A stretch of 60,326 nt of DNA from contig CANRHD010000014.1 in assembly GCA_947630285.1 (NCBI GenBank), forward strand, positions 1 to 60,326. Reading direction: 5' to 3'. How positions within the stretch are numbered: the stretch's first letter is position 1; every line of letters begins with the position of its first letter. The DNA comes from an uncultured Clostridia bacterium. GTDB lineage: Bacteria > Bacillota > Clostridia > Oscillospirales > Acutalibacteraceae. Shown here in pieces: positions 40,740-50,825 of the stretch. Under the pieces are notes generated by a model. That model was not told the origin of the DNA, ran no database searches, and worked only from the letters and a program-made list of their open reading frames with translations. The translations under genes and the position numbers were made by a program.

Positions 40740-40754
40740 ACATGAGGAAAATTT

Positions 40755-42074
40755 ATGGAAACGGTGGATTTATACAGCTTTTTCCCCTGGGCATGGCTAC
40801 TGCACCTTGTGCGTGCGCTTGTGTCTTTTAATACGGTTCATGTTATATTAAAAAGCAAATACAACAGTTTTGTTACATTTTTGGCGGTTGTGGTTCCTGC
40901 AATGCTGTTTTCGTTTTTTACCGTAAACCCGAAGGTCACAACGCCGGATAACGAATTAATCGTTATGCTGCTGTATTATTTGCTCTTGTTTGTATGCGTT
41001 GCGTTTATATGCGAGGGAAAATTGTTTTCAAAGGTTTTTGCCTGCGTGTGCAGCATATTAAGCTATATGGGCGGAGCGATTTTGTATCAGCTGATTGTTG
41101 CGGTTGACAGCGAAAAGGTTATGTTGTATGAGATGACGCTTAATCAACTGTTAATAATGGAACTGTCCGTACTCTCGTTTTCGCTTTTGTTTACCGCTTT
41201 TATAAAATTTATTAAAATAAAGAAAATTAAATCATTCGCATATAATTCAAAACTTATCTTTTTCTTTTTATTTCCGCTGACTCATATTATATGGCTGTTG
41301 TTTTTTATAAGAATGATTCGGTTTATAGAAAATTATAAGCTTATCATATTTGTATTTGCAGTCAATCTTTTATTCTTTTTGATAGATTTTTTGCTCATTT
41401 TCTTAATAGATTATGTGGAAAAAATTGAGGATATTAATCTGAAAAGAGAAAAAGAACTGGTACGCAGCAGGCTTGATTATCAGCAGATATTAATGCTAAA
41501 AAAGGAAAAACAGGAATTCAGAAAAATTAAGCATGATATTTCAAACATTATCTCAACTGCTATAGGCTTTATAGAAATAAATAAATCAGAAAAGGCATTG
41601 GAAATATTAAAAAGCACAGGCGACGACCTTGAGGGGCTTGCCGGTTTTTCGGTCTGTTCAAACGAAACGGTAAATACCGTAATTTTTATAAAGCGTCAGC
41701 AGGCCTTGGAAAACGATATACAGCTTTTAACTAAAATAGACGAAAGCTTTAATATATTAATAGACGATTACGACCTTTGCAGGGTTCTTAACAATTTAAT
41801 TGATAACGCTTTGAACGCCGCATCCGAGCTTAACGGAGAAAAAGTTTGCAGTCTTTATGTCTGTGCGGACGAGGAAAAAATAATCATAAAAAGCGAAAAC
41901 AGATTTTTGCAAAAAATATCCGAAAAAGCAAAGAAAACCAAGGAACACGGCAACGGAATCGGCATAATAAAAGAAACGGTTAAAAAGTACGGCGGCAGTT
42001 ACTGCGCTTATCAGGAAAACAATATTTGGTTTACCGAAACGCATATGCTTAACAAAAAACCGGCTTTGGGGTAA
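40755..42074 (+). CDS. GHKL sensor histidine kinase, AgrC-like (orphan)
   Basis: 439 residues. Six or seven hydrophobic helices fill about 1-225, followed by a coiled linker. The H-box is FRKIKHDISN (His about 262), the N-box NNLIDNALNAA (about 344-354) and the G-box HGNGIGIIK (about 398-406). This is the layout of AgrC/ComD-type peptide-sensing kinases. No response regulator or peptide gene is near. It sits in the ruvA-ruvB operon with 15- and 24-bp gaps, and the membrane part is A+T-rich, which suggests a later insertion. Confidence 0.87.
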   Translation: METVDLYSFFPWAWLLHLVRALVSFNTVHVILKSKYNSFVTFLAVVVPAMLFSFFTVNPKVTTPDNELIVMLLYYLLLFVCVAFICEGKLFSKVFACVCSILSYMGGAILYQLIVAVDSEKVMLYEMTLNQLLIMELSVLSFSLLFTAFIKFIKIKKIKSFAYNSKLIFFFLFPLTHIIWLLFFIRMIRFIENYKLIIFVFAVNLLFFLIDFLLIFLIDYVEKIEDINLKREKELVRSRLDYQQILMLKKEKQEFRKIKHDISNIISTAIGFIEINKSEKALEILKSTGDDLEGLAGFSVCSNETVNTVIFIKRQQALENDIQLLTKIDESFNILIDDYDLCRVLNNLIDNALNAASELNGEKVCSLYVCADEEKIIIKSENRFLQKISEKAKKTKEHGNGIGIIKETVKKYGGSYCAYQENNIWFTETHMLNKKPALG

Positions 42075-42098
42075 TTACATATTTAATAGGAGCAGAAT

Positions 42099-43142
42099 AT
42101 GGATTTTGACAACGAAAACAGGATTGTTTCGCCTGATTTGAATGAAGTTGACAGCGATATTGAAATTTCATTACGGCCTAAAACCTTTTCCGAATATATA
42201 GGCCAGGAAAAGGCGAAAGAAAATTTAAAAATTTATATTAACGCCGCAAAGTCAAGGGGAGATGTGCTTGACCATGTGTTGCTTTACGGCCCTCCCGGGC
42301 TCGGCAAAACAACCCTTGCCGGCATAATTGCAAATGAAATGGGCGTGCAGATGAGGGTAACCTCCGGCCCCGCTATTGAAAAACAGGGTGACCTTGCGGC
42401 TCTGCTTACAAATTTAAATGACGGCGATGTGCTTTTTATCGACGAAATACACCGCCTTTCACGAAGCGTTGAAGAGGTCTTGTATCCGGCAATGGAGGAT
42501 AACGCCCTTGACATAATTATAGGCAAAGGCCCTTCGGCAAGGTCGATAAGGCTTGATTTGCCCCGTTTTACCCTTGTCGGAGCCACCACGAGAGCCGGTC
42601 AGCTATCCGCTCCGCTGCGAGACAGGTTCGGCGTGGTTTTACGCCTTGAGATGTATTCTCCCGAAGAGCTGGCGCAGATAGTTAAACGGAGCGCCGGAAT
42701 ACTCGGCATTGCGGCAGACGAGGAGGGTGCGCTTGAGATAGCCTCCCGTTCGAGGGGTACTCCGAGAATAGCGAACAGGCTGTTAAAGCGTTCCCGTGAT
42801 TTTGCGGAGGTTATGGGCAACGGGGTAATAACCGTTGACGCCGCTAAAATCGCCCTGAGCAGAATGGAAATAGACGAACTCGGTCTTGACCTTGTTGACA
42901 GGCTCTTGCTCACCTCGATGATTAAAAACTATAACGGCGGACCTGTGGGGCTTGAAACGATAGCCGCAACCATAGGGGAGGAAGCGGTAACCATTGAAGA
43001 TGTTTACGAACCGTATCTTATGCAGATAGGTTTTATATCAAAGACCCCGAGGGGCAGAATAGTAACCGCACCGGCGTATGAGCATTTGGGGATACCTTTT
43101 AATGCGAATGCCGATAACGGTCAGCAAAAATTTGATTTATAG
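42099..43142 (+). CDS. ruvB: Holliday-junction branch-migration helicase RuvB
   Basis: 347 residues. AAA+ motor: Walker [10 protein letters not shown] (about 65-73), Walker B FIDEIHRL (about 113-120) and sensor 1 VGATTRAG, then a winged-helix C-terminal domain ([20 protein letters not shown]). It forms hexameric rings on RuvA-bound junctions. GGAG precedes the ATG, and glmM follows 12 bp after the stop. Confidence 0.97.
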   Translation: MDFDNENRIVSPDLNEVDSDIEISLRPKTFSEYIGQEKAKENLKIYINAAKSRGDVLDHVLLYGPPGLGKTTLAGIIANEMGVQMRVTSGPAIEKQGDLAALLTNLNDGDVLFIDEIHRLSRSVEEVLYPAMEDNALDIIIGKGPSARSIRLDLPRFTLVGATTRAGQLSAPLRDRFGVVLRLEMYSPEELAQIVKRSAGILGIAADEEGALEIASRSRGTPRIANRLLKRSRDFAEVMGNGVITVDAAKIALSRMEIDELGLDLVDRLLLTSMIKNYNGGPVGLETIAATIGEEAVTIEDVYEPYLMQIGFISKTPRGRIVTAPAYEHLGIPFNANADNGQQKFDL

Positions 43143-43154
43143 GAGTAAATGATA

Positions 43155-44504
43155 ATGGGCAGATTATTCGGAACAGACGGCGCAAGGGGCGTTGCAAACA
43201 GCGAGCTTTCATGCGAGCTTGCCATGAAAATAGGCAGGGCGGCGGCTATGGTTTTAACGGAAAGCTGTTCGCACAAACCAAAGGTTTTAATCGGTATGGA
43301 CACAAGGGCGTCGTCGCATATGCTTGCTTCGGCAATAGGCGCAGGGCTTTGCTCTGTGGGCGCCGATGTGCTGATAGTCGATGTAGTGCCTACTCCTGCG
43401 GTTGCGTTTCTCGTAAAGGAATACGAATACGACGCAGGCGTTATGATTTCGGCGTCGCACAATCCCTGCGAGTACAACGGCATTAAGATTTTCCAGTATA
43501 ACGGCTATAAATTGCCCGATGAGCTTGAGAACGAAATAGAGGAGATTATTCTTGACGAAACAAAGGTTCCGCCCGTGGTACTCGGCGGCGATGTGGGAAG
43601 AATACATTTTTCAAATACCGCCGTTGACGACTATATTTTCCATCTCGCAATGACCTCGGACGGAGATTTCAAGGGAATGAAAATTGCCATCGACTGCGCA
43701 AACGGCTCGGCTTCCGTTACGGCAAGGGCTCTTTTCAGCAGGCTCGGCGCAGAGTGCCATATCATAAACGACTGCCCCAACGGCACCAATATCAATGAAA
43801 ACTGCGGTTCGACGCATCTTGAAATGCTCCGTGAATTTGTTGTTGACAACAAGTGCGATATGGGCTTCGCCTTTGACGGGGACGCCGACAGAATGCTATT
43901 AATCGACGAGAACGGCAATGTCGTTGACGGAGATAAAATCATCGCAATTTGCGCTAAATATATGAAAAATAACGGCAAGCTCAATAACAACACCGCCGTT
44001 GTAACGGTTATGAGCAACATGGGCTTTTTCGAGTTCTGCGAGAACAACGGTATTAACTGCGTAAAAACCAAGGTCGGCGACAGATATGTTCTTGAGGAAA
44101 TGGTTAAAAACGATTATTCTATCGGCGGCGAGCAGTCCGGCCATATTATTTTCCTTGACCACGCAACAACGGGCGACGGTCAAATGTCCGCAATCCAGGT
44201 GCTGAATGTTATTAAGAGAACGGGCAAAAAGGTTTCCGAGCTTGCAGACGAAATGAAAGTATTTCCCCAGGTTCTCATCAATGTCCGTGTTTCCAATTTC
44301 GGCAAGACAAGGCTTGAAAAGGACAAGGAGGTTCAGCTTGCAATAAATAAGGCCGGCGAAGAGCTCGGGGCGGACGGAAGAGTGCTTGTGCGTGTTTCGG
44401 GTACAGAGCCGCTTGTCCGTGTAATGCTTGAGGGCAAGGATTACGACAAAATAAAATATCTTGCAGAGTGTATTGCAAAGGTAGTTGAAGAAAGGTTAGT
44501 TTAA
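43155..44504 (+). CDS. glmM: Phosphoglucosamine mutase
   Basis: 449 residues. It converts glucosamine 6-phosphate to glucosamine 1-phosphate for UDP-GlcNAc and the cell wall. Visible: GRLFGTDGARG at the start, the phosphoserine loop ISASHNP (Ser about 99), the metal loop FDGDADRM (about 238-245) and the C-terminal phosphate-binding RVSGTEPLVRVM. I take the second ATG (43,155), spaced nine bases from AGGAG. Its stop overlaps the next start. Confidence 0.95.
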   Translation: MGRLFGTDGARGVANSELSCELAMKIGRAAAMVLTESCSHKPKVLIGMDTRASSHMLASAIGAGLCSVGADVLIVDVVPTPAVAFLVKEYEYDAGVMISASHNPCEYNGIKIFQYNGYKLPDELENEIEEIILDETKVPPVVLGGDVGRIHFSNTAVDDYIFHLAMTSDGDFKGMKIAIDCANGSASVTARALFSRLGAECHIINDCPNGTNINENCGSTHLEMLREFVVDNKCDMGFAFDGDADRMLLIDENGNVVDGDKIIAICAKYMKNNGKLNNNTAVVTVMSNMGFFEFCENNGINCVKTKVGDRYVLEEMVKNDYSIGGEQSGHIIFLDHATTGDGQMSAIQVLNVIKRTGKKVSELADEMKVFPQVLINVRVSNFGKTRLEKDKEVQLAINKAGEELGADGRVLVRVSGTEPLVRVMLEGKDYDKIKYLAECIAKVVEERLV

Positions 44505-45367
44505 TGCGTTATTCTTCTTCGTGGAAAGATTATGAACTGATTGACTGCTCGGGCGGCGAACGCCTTGAACGCTGGGGCGGCGTAATATTAATTCGCCCCG
44601 ACCCCCAGGTGATTTGGAACACTCCTAAAACCCACCCTCTGTGGAATAAGGCGGACGCAGTTTACCATCGTTCAAATTCCGGCGGAGGCAACTGGGAAAT
44701 AAAAAATAAAATTCCAAAAATTTGGCAGATAAAATACAATGACCTTAGCTTTAATGTAAAAAATATGGGCTTTAAGCATACGGGCGTTTTTCCCGAACAG
44801 GCGGTAAATTGGGACTATACCGCCGAGCTTATAAGGAGCGCAAAAAGACCCGTTAAGGCGCTTAATTTGTTCGCCTATACGGGCGCCGCAACTGTAGCCT
44901 GCCTTAAGGCCGGCGCAGAGGTAGTGCATGTGGACGCTTCCAAAGGTATGGTTTTGTGGGCAAAGGAAAATGCGCTCTCCTCCGGGGTGGCGGACAGAAA
45001 GGTGCGCTGGATAGTTGACGACTGCATTAAATTTGTACGCCGTGAAATCAGAAGGGGCAATAAATACGACATTATCATTATGGACCCTCCGTCCTACGGC
45101 AGGGGTCCCGGCGGCGAGGTCTGGAAGCTTGAGGACGAAATTTATAATTTTACCGAGCTTTGCGCCGAGCTGCTTTCCGACAAAGCCTTGATGATGCTTA
45201 TAAATTCATATACAACGGGACTTTCACCGTCCGTTATGAAATACATTTTGGCTTCGGTAATTTCACCGAAGCTCGGCGGCAGGGTTGACAGCGATGAAAT
45301 CGGCCTGCCCGTAACCCGTTCGGGCTTGATTTTACCCTGCGGAGCTTCCGCAATATGGCACAGATAA
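44504..45367 (+). CDS. SAM-dependent RNA methyltransferase (RlmI-like)
   Basis: 287 residues. The Rossmann core reads KALNLFAYTGAATVACLKAGAEVVHVD (in pieces: ALNLFAYTGAATVACL and AEVVHVDAS), then the catalytic-type DPPSYGRG. This resembles the C-terminal domain of RlmI/RlmL 23S rRNA methyltransferases; the PUA domain is absent. Target nucleotide unknown. It is coupled to glmM (TAATG) and followed by the EcfA genes. Confidence 0.82.
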   Translation: MRYSSSWKDYELIDCSGGERLERWGGVILIRPDPQVIWNTPKTHPLWNKADAVYHRSNSGGGNWEIKNKIPKIWQIKYNDLSFNVKNMGFKHTGVFPEQAVNWDYTAELIRSAKRPVKALNLFAYTGAATVACLKAGAEVVHVDASKGMVLWAKENALSSGVADRKVRWIVDDCIKFVRREIRRGNKYDIIIMDPPSYGRGPGGEVWKLEDEIYNFTELCAELLSDKALMMLINSYTTGLSPSVMKYILASVISPKLGGRVDSDEIGLPVTRSGLILPCGASAIWHR

Positions 45368-45383
45368 GTAAAGGAAAATTCTA

Positions 45384-46238
45384 ATGGAAAATATTGTTGA
45401 ATTTCAAAATATCAGCTTCCGTTACAGCGAGGACGAGGGAGAGGAAAAGCTTCCCCTTGCCGTAGACGGGGTTTCGCTCGGCATAAAGGCAGGCGAATGT
45501 GTGGCGGTGCTCGGACATAACGGTTCGGGCAAAAGCACGCTCGCAAAGCTTTCAAACTCAATACTTATACCTACAGAAGGCAAGGTTATGGTTAAGGGTA
45601 TGGATACGGCTGATGAAAATTTATCGTATGACATTAGGAAAACCGTCGGCGTGGTTTTTCAAAACCCCGACAATCAAATTGTAGCCTCCATAGTCGAGGA
45701 AGATGTTGCGTTCGGGCCCGAAAACCTGGGGCTTCCTCGGGAAGAAATCCGCAGGCGTGTTGACGATGCGCTGAAGGCCGTGGATATGTACGAGTACCGC
45801 ACTCACGAATCGCACAAGCTCTCGGGCGGTCAAAAGCAGAGGGTCGCAATAGCCGGCATTATTGCCATGAGGCCCGAATGTATATTTTTTGACGAACCCA
45901 CGGCTATGCTTGACCCAAAGGGCAGAAAAGAGGTTATGGACACCATCTTCAGACTTAATCGGGAGTATAACATAACCGTAGTATATATTACGCATTTTAT
46001 GGACGAAGCGGCGCTTGCAGACAGGGTCGTTGTAATGGATAACGCCAAGATTTTGCTTGACGGAAAGCCCAAAGAGGTGTTTAAAAACGACAGTCTGTTA
46101 AAAAAAATAGGGCTTGATGTTCCCTCGTGCGCATATCTCGCAAAAGAGCTTAGGAGGGAAAATATCAATATACCCGAGGACATACTTACAAGGGAAGAAT
46201 TTACACAGAGCGTTTTAAAGTTACTTGGAGAAAAATAA
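45384..46238 (+). CDS. ecfA1: ECF transporter ATPase EcfA1
   Basis: 284 residues of an ABC ATPase: Walker A GHNGSGKST (about 43-51), Q-loop VVFQNPDNQIVAS, signature LSGGQKQR and Walker B IFFDEPTAMLD. The Q-loop with NPDNQ is typical of ECF ATPases. With EcfA2 and EcfT it makes the shared energising module for vitamin uptake through exchangeable S-components. Confidence 0.94.
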   Translation: MENIVEFQNISFRYSEDEGEEKLPLAVDGVSLGIKAGECVAVLGHNGSGKSTLAKLSNSILIPTEGKVMVKGMDTADENLSYDIRKTVGVVFQNPDNQIVASIVEEDVAFGPENLGLPREEIRRRVDDALKAVDMYEYRTHESHKLSGGQKQRVAIAGIIAMRPECIFFDEPTAMLDPKGRKEVMDTIFRLNREYNITVVYITHFMDEAALADRVVVMDNAKILLDGKPKEVFKNDSLLKKIGLDVPSCAYLAKELRRENINIPEDILTREEFTQSVLKLLGEK

Positions 46239-47105
46239 ATGGCAATAATTCAGACTGAAAATTTATCATATGTTTATTCCGAGGGCACACCCTTTCGCAA
46301 AACGGCTATTGACAATATAAATATTTCAATAGAGGAGGGCGAGTTCGTCGGAATAATCGGACATACGGGTTCGGGCAAAAGCACGCTGGTGCAGCATTTG
46401 AACGGGCTTTTAAAGCCCACCTCGGGCAGGGTCCTGTTTAACGGTCAGGATATAAACTCGTCCAAGGAGTTTACAAGAACCGTACGCTTCAGCGTAGGGC
46501 TCTGTTTTCAGTACCCGGAGTATCAGCTTTTTGAAAGCACGGTGTATAGGGACATAGCCTTTGGGCCTAAGAATATGGGCCTCTCCGAAAAAGAAATCGA
46601 GGAGCATGTTTTAAAGGCGGCGGATTTTGTCGGCCTTAAAAAAGAGATGCTCAACAAATCGCCGTTTGACTTGTCGGGAGGAGAAAAGCGAAGGGTTGCG
46701 ATAGCCGGCGTCATAGCTATGGAGCCTAAGGTTCTGATACTTGACGAGCCCACCGCCGGACTTGATCCGCAGGGCAGGGATACTATATCCGATATGATAG
46801 ATAACTACCGCATATCGACGGGCAGTACCGTAATTGTCGTCTCTCACAGCATGGAAGATGTTGCAAAAAATGCGAGCAAGGTGCTCGTTATGAACAGGGG
46901 AAAGGTTGAGTTTTTTACCGGGGTAAAAGAGGTGTTCTCAAACTATGAACGCCTTGTAGAAATAGGCCTTAATGTCCCTCAGATTACGGGCATTTTTATA
47001 GATTTAAAATCAAGGGGCTACGATGTGAGAACCGATATTTACACCGTTGCCGAAGCCAAAAAAGAGCTCGTCCGCCTTTTCAGGGAAAGGGGTGCGCTCA
47101 AATGA
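46239..47105 (+). CDS. ecfA2: ECF transporter ATPase EcfA2
   Basis: 288 residues of an ABC ATPase: Walker A GHTGSGKST, Q-loop LCFQYPEYQLFE, signature LSGGEKRR and Walker B LILDEPTAGLD. It starts directly after the ecfA1 stop and overlaps ecfT by 4 bp (ATGA). Confidence 0.94.
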   Translation: MAIIQTENLSYVYSEGTPFRKTAIDNINISIEEGEFVGIIGHTGSGKSTLVQHLNGLLKPTSGRVLFNGQDINSSKEFTRTVRFSVGLCFQYPEYQLFESTVYRDIAFGPKNMGLSEKEIEEHVLKAADFVGLKKEMLNKSPFDLSGGEKRRVAIAGVIAMEPKVLILDEPTAGLDPQGRDTISDMIDNYRISTGSTVIVVSHSMEDVAKNASKVLVMNRGKVEFFTGVKEVFSNYERLVEIGLNVPQITGIFIDLKSRGYDVRTDIYTVAEAKKELVRLFRERGALK

Positions 47106-47959
47106 TAAAGGATATTACGATAGGTCAGTTTTTCCCGGGCAATTCAATAATTCACAGGCTTGACCCGAGAATGAAGCTTGTACTTACCTTTATTTATATA
47201 ATCGCCATATTTCTTTGCAAAAATTTCCTTGCAATGGGAACTATGCTGTTATTTTTGATTTTAACGGTGTTGCTTTCCAAAATTTCTTTAAAGCTTATAG
47301 CAAAAAGCATCAAGCCTGTTTTTATAATAGTTTTGATAACCTCCGTTTTGCAGATAGTTTACAACAACAAGGGCATAACCCTTTTGGAATTGGGCAGGCT
47401 TCACATCACAACGGGCGGAATATTTACTGCGGTTTTCACAACGGTCAGAATAGTTGCGCTTGTGGTTGCAAGCTCTCTGCTTACCTATACGACCTCGCCC
47501 ACGCTTTTAACCGACGCCATAGAAAGACTTTTTTCGCCGTTGAAAATTGTTAAAATCAATGTTCACTCAATAGCCATGATGATGACCATAGCGTTAAGAT
47601 TTATACCCACGCTTATAGATGAAGTCGATAAAATAATGTCGGCGCAGAAATCAAGGGGCGCAGACCTTGAAAGCGGCAATATTATTCAGAGGGGCAAGGC
47701 TCTTGTACCCGTTTTTGTACCGCTTTTTATAAACTCCTTTTCAAGAGCCTACGAGCTTGCGTTTGCAATGGAGTGCAGATGCTATAAGGGCGGCGAGGGC
47801 AGAACAAGACTAAAAGAAATGAAGCTTGCGGCAAGGGATTACATTGCGCTTTTTGCCATTCTTGCCTGCTGCGGCGTTATCATACTTTCAAACAGGCTTA
47901 TTACCGCGCCCGAGCAGTACAGTAATATACTTGATTCATTTTTGCGCTTTGTGCTTTAA
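47102..47959 (+). CDS. ecfT: ECF transporter transmembrane protein EcfT
   Basis: 285 residues with several hydrophobic segments (about 27-70, 75-95, 105-130 and 245-265). The coupling-helix motif SRGADLESG (about 185-193) contacts the ATPases. RLDPRMKL near the N-terminus is a family hallmark. It anchors S-components; bioY lies about 6 kb downstream. Confidence 0.93.
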   Translation: MIKDITIGQFFPGNSIIHRLDPRMKLVLTFIYIIAIFLCKNFLAMGTMLLFLILTVLLSKISLKLIAKSIKPVFIIVLITSVLQIVYNNKGITLLELGRLHITTGGIFTAVFTTVRIVALVVASSLLTYTTSPTLLTDAIERLFSPLKIVKINVHSIAMMMTIALRFIPTLIDEVDKIMSAQKSRGADLESGNIIQRGKALVPVFVPLFINSFSRAYELAFAMECRCYKGGEGRTRLKEMKLAARDYIALFAILACCGVIILSNRLITAPEQYSNILDSFLRFVL

Positions 47960-47973
47960 AACGGTGGCGGCAT

Positions 47974-48714
47974 ATGAAAAATTATCTGTTTGAAATAATG
48001 TACGACGGGAGCGCATATCACGGCTGGCAGGTGCAGGAAAACGCCGTAACCGTACAGGAAAAAATACAGGATGCGGTTGAACGGATTTTCGGCGTGCGCT
48101 ACGGCGTTACGGGCTGCAGCAGAACGGACAGCGGAGTTCATGCAAATTCGTTTTGCTTTAATATGAGAACGCCTGCCGAGCTTGACTGCGCTAAAACGGT
48201 CAGGTCTTTAAATGCGGTACTGCCGTATGATATTTCGGTTCTCTCCTGTCGGGAGGTGAGCGCAGATTTTCACGCAAGGTATGACTGCATATCCAAGCAG
48301 TATGTCTATTTAATATGGAATACGCCTACAAGAAATCCCTTTTATGTAAACAGGGCTTTTCATTATCCGTTCGGGCTTGATATAAATATGCTCGGCGGCG
48401 AGGCGGAGGCTTTTCTCGGAACGCATGATTTTTCGGCATTCTGTGCCTCCGGCTCAAGCGTTGAAGATAAAATACGGACAGTTAAAAGCATAGAACTGAA
48501 AAAGAGCGGCGATTTGGTAAAGCTCTATATCGAGGCCGACGGCTTTTTGTATAATATGGTGCGTATAATTACCGGAACGCTGTTGGATATAAATTCCGGA
48601 AAAATACAAAAGGGTAAAATCCCGTTTATTATCGAAACCGGAGACAGGAATTTGGCAGGGAAAACCGCTCCTGCCTGCGGACTGTATCTCAATAAAGTCA
48701 ATTATAATATATAA
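47974..48714 (+). CDS. truA: tRNA pseudouridine(38-40) synthase
   Basis: 246 residues. The catalytic Asp is in TGCSRTDSGVHA (about 52), preceded by YHGWQVQENAVTVQ. Both are TruA signatures. It modifies the anticodon arm of many tRNAs. It is 14 bp after ecfT, an order common in Firmicutes. Confidence 0.95.
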   Translation: MKNYLFEIMYDGSAYHGWQVQENAVTVQEKIQDAVERIFGVRYGVTGCSRTDSGVHANSFCFNMRTPAELDCAKTVRSLNAVLPYDISVLSCREVSADFHARYDCISKQYVYLIWNTPTRNPFYVNRAFHYPFGLDINMLGGEAEAFLGTHDFSAFCASGSSVEDKIRTVKSIELKKSGDLVKLYIEADGFLYNMVRIITGTLLDINSGKIQKGKIPFIIETGDRNLAGKTAPACGLYLNKVNYNI

Positions 48715-48725
48715 CGGTGGGTCAG

Positions 48726-49982
48726 ATGAAAGAAGAAAAGAAAAAAGCTGTTAATAACAACAAAAAAAGCGAAAAAAAGCCTGCGAAAAAGCGCTCTTCC
48801 GGCTCTGTCGGACGGGGGATCATTATACCTGTCATAAAAGTAATTCTTGTAGTGGCGGTGGTGCTTATTTTGCTTTTGGTCGCCGCAGACAGGTTCGGTA
48901 ATATCAGCTTTTCAAACATAGGCGATTATTTCAGCGGACTTGTTTCCGGCGCAAAAAGCGGTTCGGGTTATCCGTATTACTTTGAAAGCAACACTCCCGA
49001 CAATGTCATAAAGATAGGCGGCAATCTACTCGTTGTGAAAAATGACGGAGCGTTTGTTTTGGACTCAACCGCAAAAAAAATATCCGAAAGTCAGTTTACC
49101 TATTCAAACGCCCTGGCGCAAAGCGTAAATTCAAGGGCAATTATATACGACGCCGGCGGAGTAAATTACAGGGTCGTTTCAAAGACAAGGCTTCTTTACG
49201 AAAAAGCCTTGGACAGCAAAATTATCACCGCTTCGCTCGGTAAGGACGGAAGTGCGGCGGTCGCCGTAAGGGGTACCTCCGCAATGTCGAGGCTGTTGGT
49301 TTACAACAAAAACCAAAAGCTTGTCTACGATTGGTCGTGCGCCAAGGAAAACATAATTTCCACAGCCGTTTCCGACAACGGAAAGTGCGCCGCCGTCTCG
49401 ATAGTCGGCACGGAAAACGGAGAGCTTTATTCAAAGGTTTTGTTCTTTGACTTTGACTACTCCGAACCGCTGTATGTTTATGACTTCGGAGAAAAAATCG
49501 TTGCCCGCGTCAGCTTTGTAAACGGCAACAGGATTATGGCAAGCGGCGAGAAGGTACTGAGCTTTATTAAAGGCGAAAAGGATAAAGAAGATATAGATCT
49601 TTCTCTGAACACCCTTTCGTGCATTTATACGGCAGAGGACAATATGACGGTTGCGGTGCTTTCAAAGTACGGCAGTTCAACCGTAAAAATCTTAAAGGGA
49701 TATTCAAAGAGCGGCAGGGAGCTGTTTTCTGTCGAAATTAATTCCAATGTCAGAAGCGTCTCCTGTTCGGGCGGATATATAAGCGTTTTGACGGACAGAC
49801 AGCTTTTAAGCTTTAACAAAAGGGGCAAGAGCGTAGGCTCCTCCGAAGTGCCCAGCGACGGAATTTCCTGCTTCACCAACGGAAGCAGTACATATGTATT
49901 AACAACAGGCTCTGTTGAAAAGTACAGAACCTTCGGAAAAAGCGAAAAGGCAAATACAACCCAAAGCGCTCAGGCAAAATAA
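48726..49982 (+). CDS. DUF5711-like membrane-anchored protein
   Basis: 418 residues. A very lysine-rich cytoplasmic N-terminus (about 1-35) is followed by one membrane helix (about 38-58). The external part is long and rich in beta strands with WD40/propeller-like repeats (for example LLVVKNDGAFVLDST, LLVYNKNQKLVYDWS). I recognise the DUF5711 pattern common in Oscillospirales. Function unknown. The ATG at 48,726 follows GGTGGG; it starts 11 bp after truA. Confidence 0.7.
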   Translation: MKEEKKKAVNNNKKSEKKPAKKRSSGSVGRGIIIPVIKVILVVAVVLILLLVAADRFGNISFSNIGDYFSGLVSGAKSGSGYPYYFESNTPDNVIKIGGNLLVVKNDGAFVLDSTAKKISESQFTYSNALAQSVNSRAIIYDAGGVNYRVVSKTRLLYEKALDSKIITASLGKDGSAAVAVRGTSAMSRLLVYNKNQKLVYDWSCAKENIISTAVSDNGKCAAVSIVGTENGELYSKVLFFDFDYSEPLYVYDFGEKIVARVSFVNGNRIMASGEKVLSFIKGEKDKEDIDLSLNTLSCIYTAEDNMTVAVLSKYGSSTVKILKGYSKSGRELFSVEINSNVRSVSCSGGYISVLTDRQLLSFNKRGKSVGSSEVPSDGISCFTNGSSTYVLTTGSVEKYRTFGKSEKANTTQSAQAK

Positions 49983-50001
49983 TAATTTGTTATTAAATTT
50001 G

Positions 50002-50030
50002 TTGCTTGTTATTCACAGTTTTGATACAAT
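50002..50030 (+). promoter_or_regulatory. cvpA promoter
   Basis: TTGCTT (50,002-50,007) and TACAAT (50,025-50,030) with a 17-bp spacer, 34 bp ahead of the cvpA start. Confidence 0.7.
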
Positions 50031-50063
50031 TAAATTGTAAAATATTATTAGGGAGGTATTGTT

Positions 50064-50792
50064 ATGGGAATTATTCTGGATATTATTTTGGTCGCAGTTA
50101 TAATTTTAACGGTTGCCGTTTCCGCCAAAAGAGGGGTTATCACAACCGTTTTGAGCTTAGTTGCCTTTGCGGCGGCGGTTATAATTGCTTCGTTTTCCGC
50201 AAAGCCTGTTGCAGAGGCGGCGTATAATACCTTTTTATCAAATCCTATTCAGGACAAAATACAGGAAAGCATACCTTCAAATTCAGCTTTAAATTATGCC
50301 GAAAAGGCGCAGATAGTTATGGACAATATACCCGATTTTGCGAAGAAATACGCCGAAAAGGCCGGGCTTGACATTTCCGCCCTGTCTTCGCAGATTTCAA
50401 AAGCAGGTATAGGCAACAATTCCGAGCTTTCAAAAAATCTTGAAAGTGAATTTGTTAAGCCCGTAACCGTTTTGGTCTTAAAGAGCATTATGTTCTTTTT
50501 GTTGACTATAGCGCTTGCAATAATTTTAAGATTAATCGCTAAGGCAATAGGGGAGAGCATTAAGCATTTCCCGCTTGTAGGTACGGCGGACGCCGTAGCA
50601 GGCGCCGCAATAGGAATTTTGGAGGGTGCGGTAATCGTGTTTGTCATCTGCTGTCTTTTGACTTATATGAAGCCTCAAATTAAAGAGCCTGAAATAAGCC
50701 GTGCCGTCAGCGAATCATCAATAGTCGGTTTTACGGAGAGCTTCGGCCCTATGGAGGTAATAACCTCTGCGGAAGCTTTGTTCCAAAAATAA
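50064..50792 (+). CDS. CvpA family membrane protein
   Basis: 242 residues with four hydrophobic segments (about 3-22, 28-46, 138-156 and 180-202) and the CvpA hallmark KRGVITTVLSLVAFAAA near the start. The family includes a protein needed for colicin V export in E. coli and envelope homeostasis elsewhere. AGGGAGGT precedes the ATG. pgsA follows after 33 bp. Confidence 0.8.
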   Translation: MGIILDIILVAVIILTVAVSAKRGVITTVLSLVAFAAAVIIASFSAKPVAEAAYNTFLSNPIQDKIQESIPSNSALNYAEKAQIVMDNIPDFAKKYAEKAGLDISALSSQISKAGIGNNSELSKNLESEFVKPVTVLVLKSIMFFLLTIALAIILRLIAKAIGESIKHFPLVGTADAVAGAAIGILEGAVIVFVICCLLTYMKPQIKEPEISRAVSESSIVGFTESFGPMEVITSAEALFQK

Positions 50793-50825
50793 AACAAAAA
50801 AATATAATAAACGGAAGGTGTTTTT

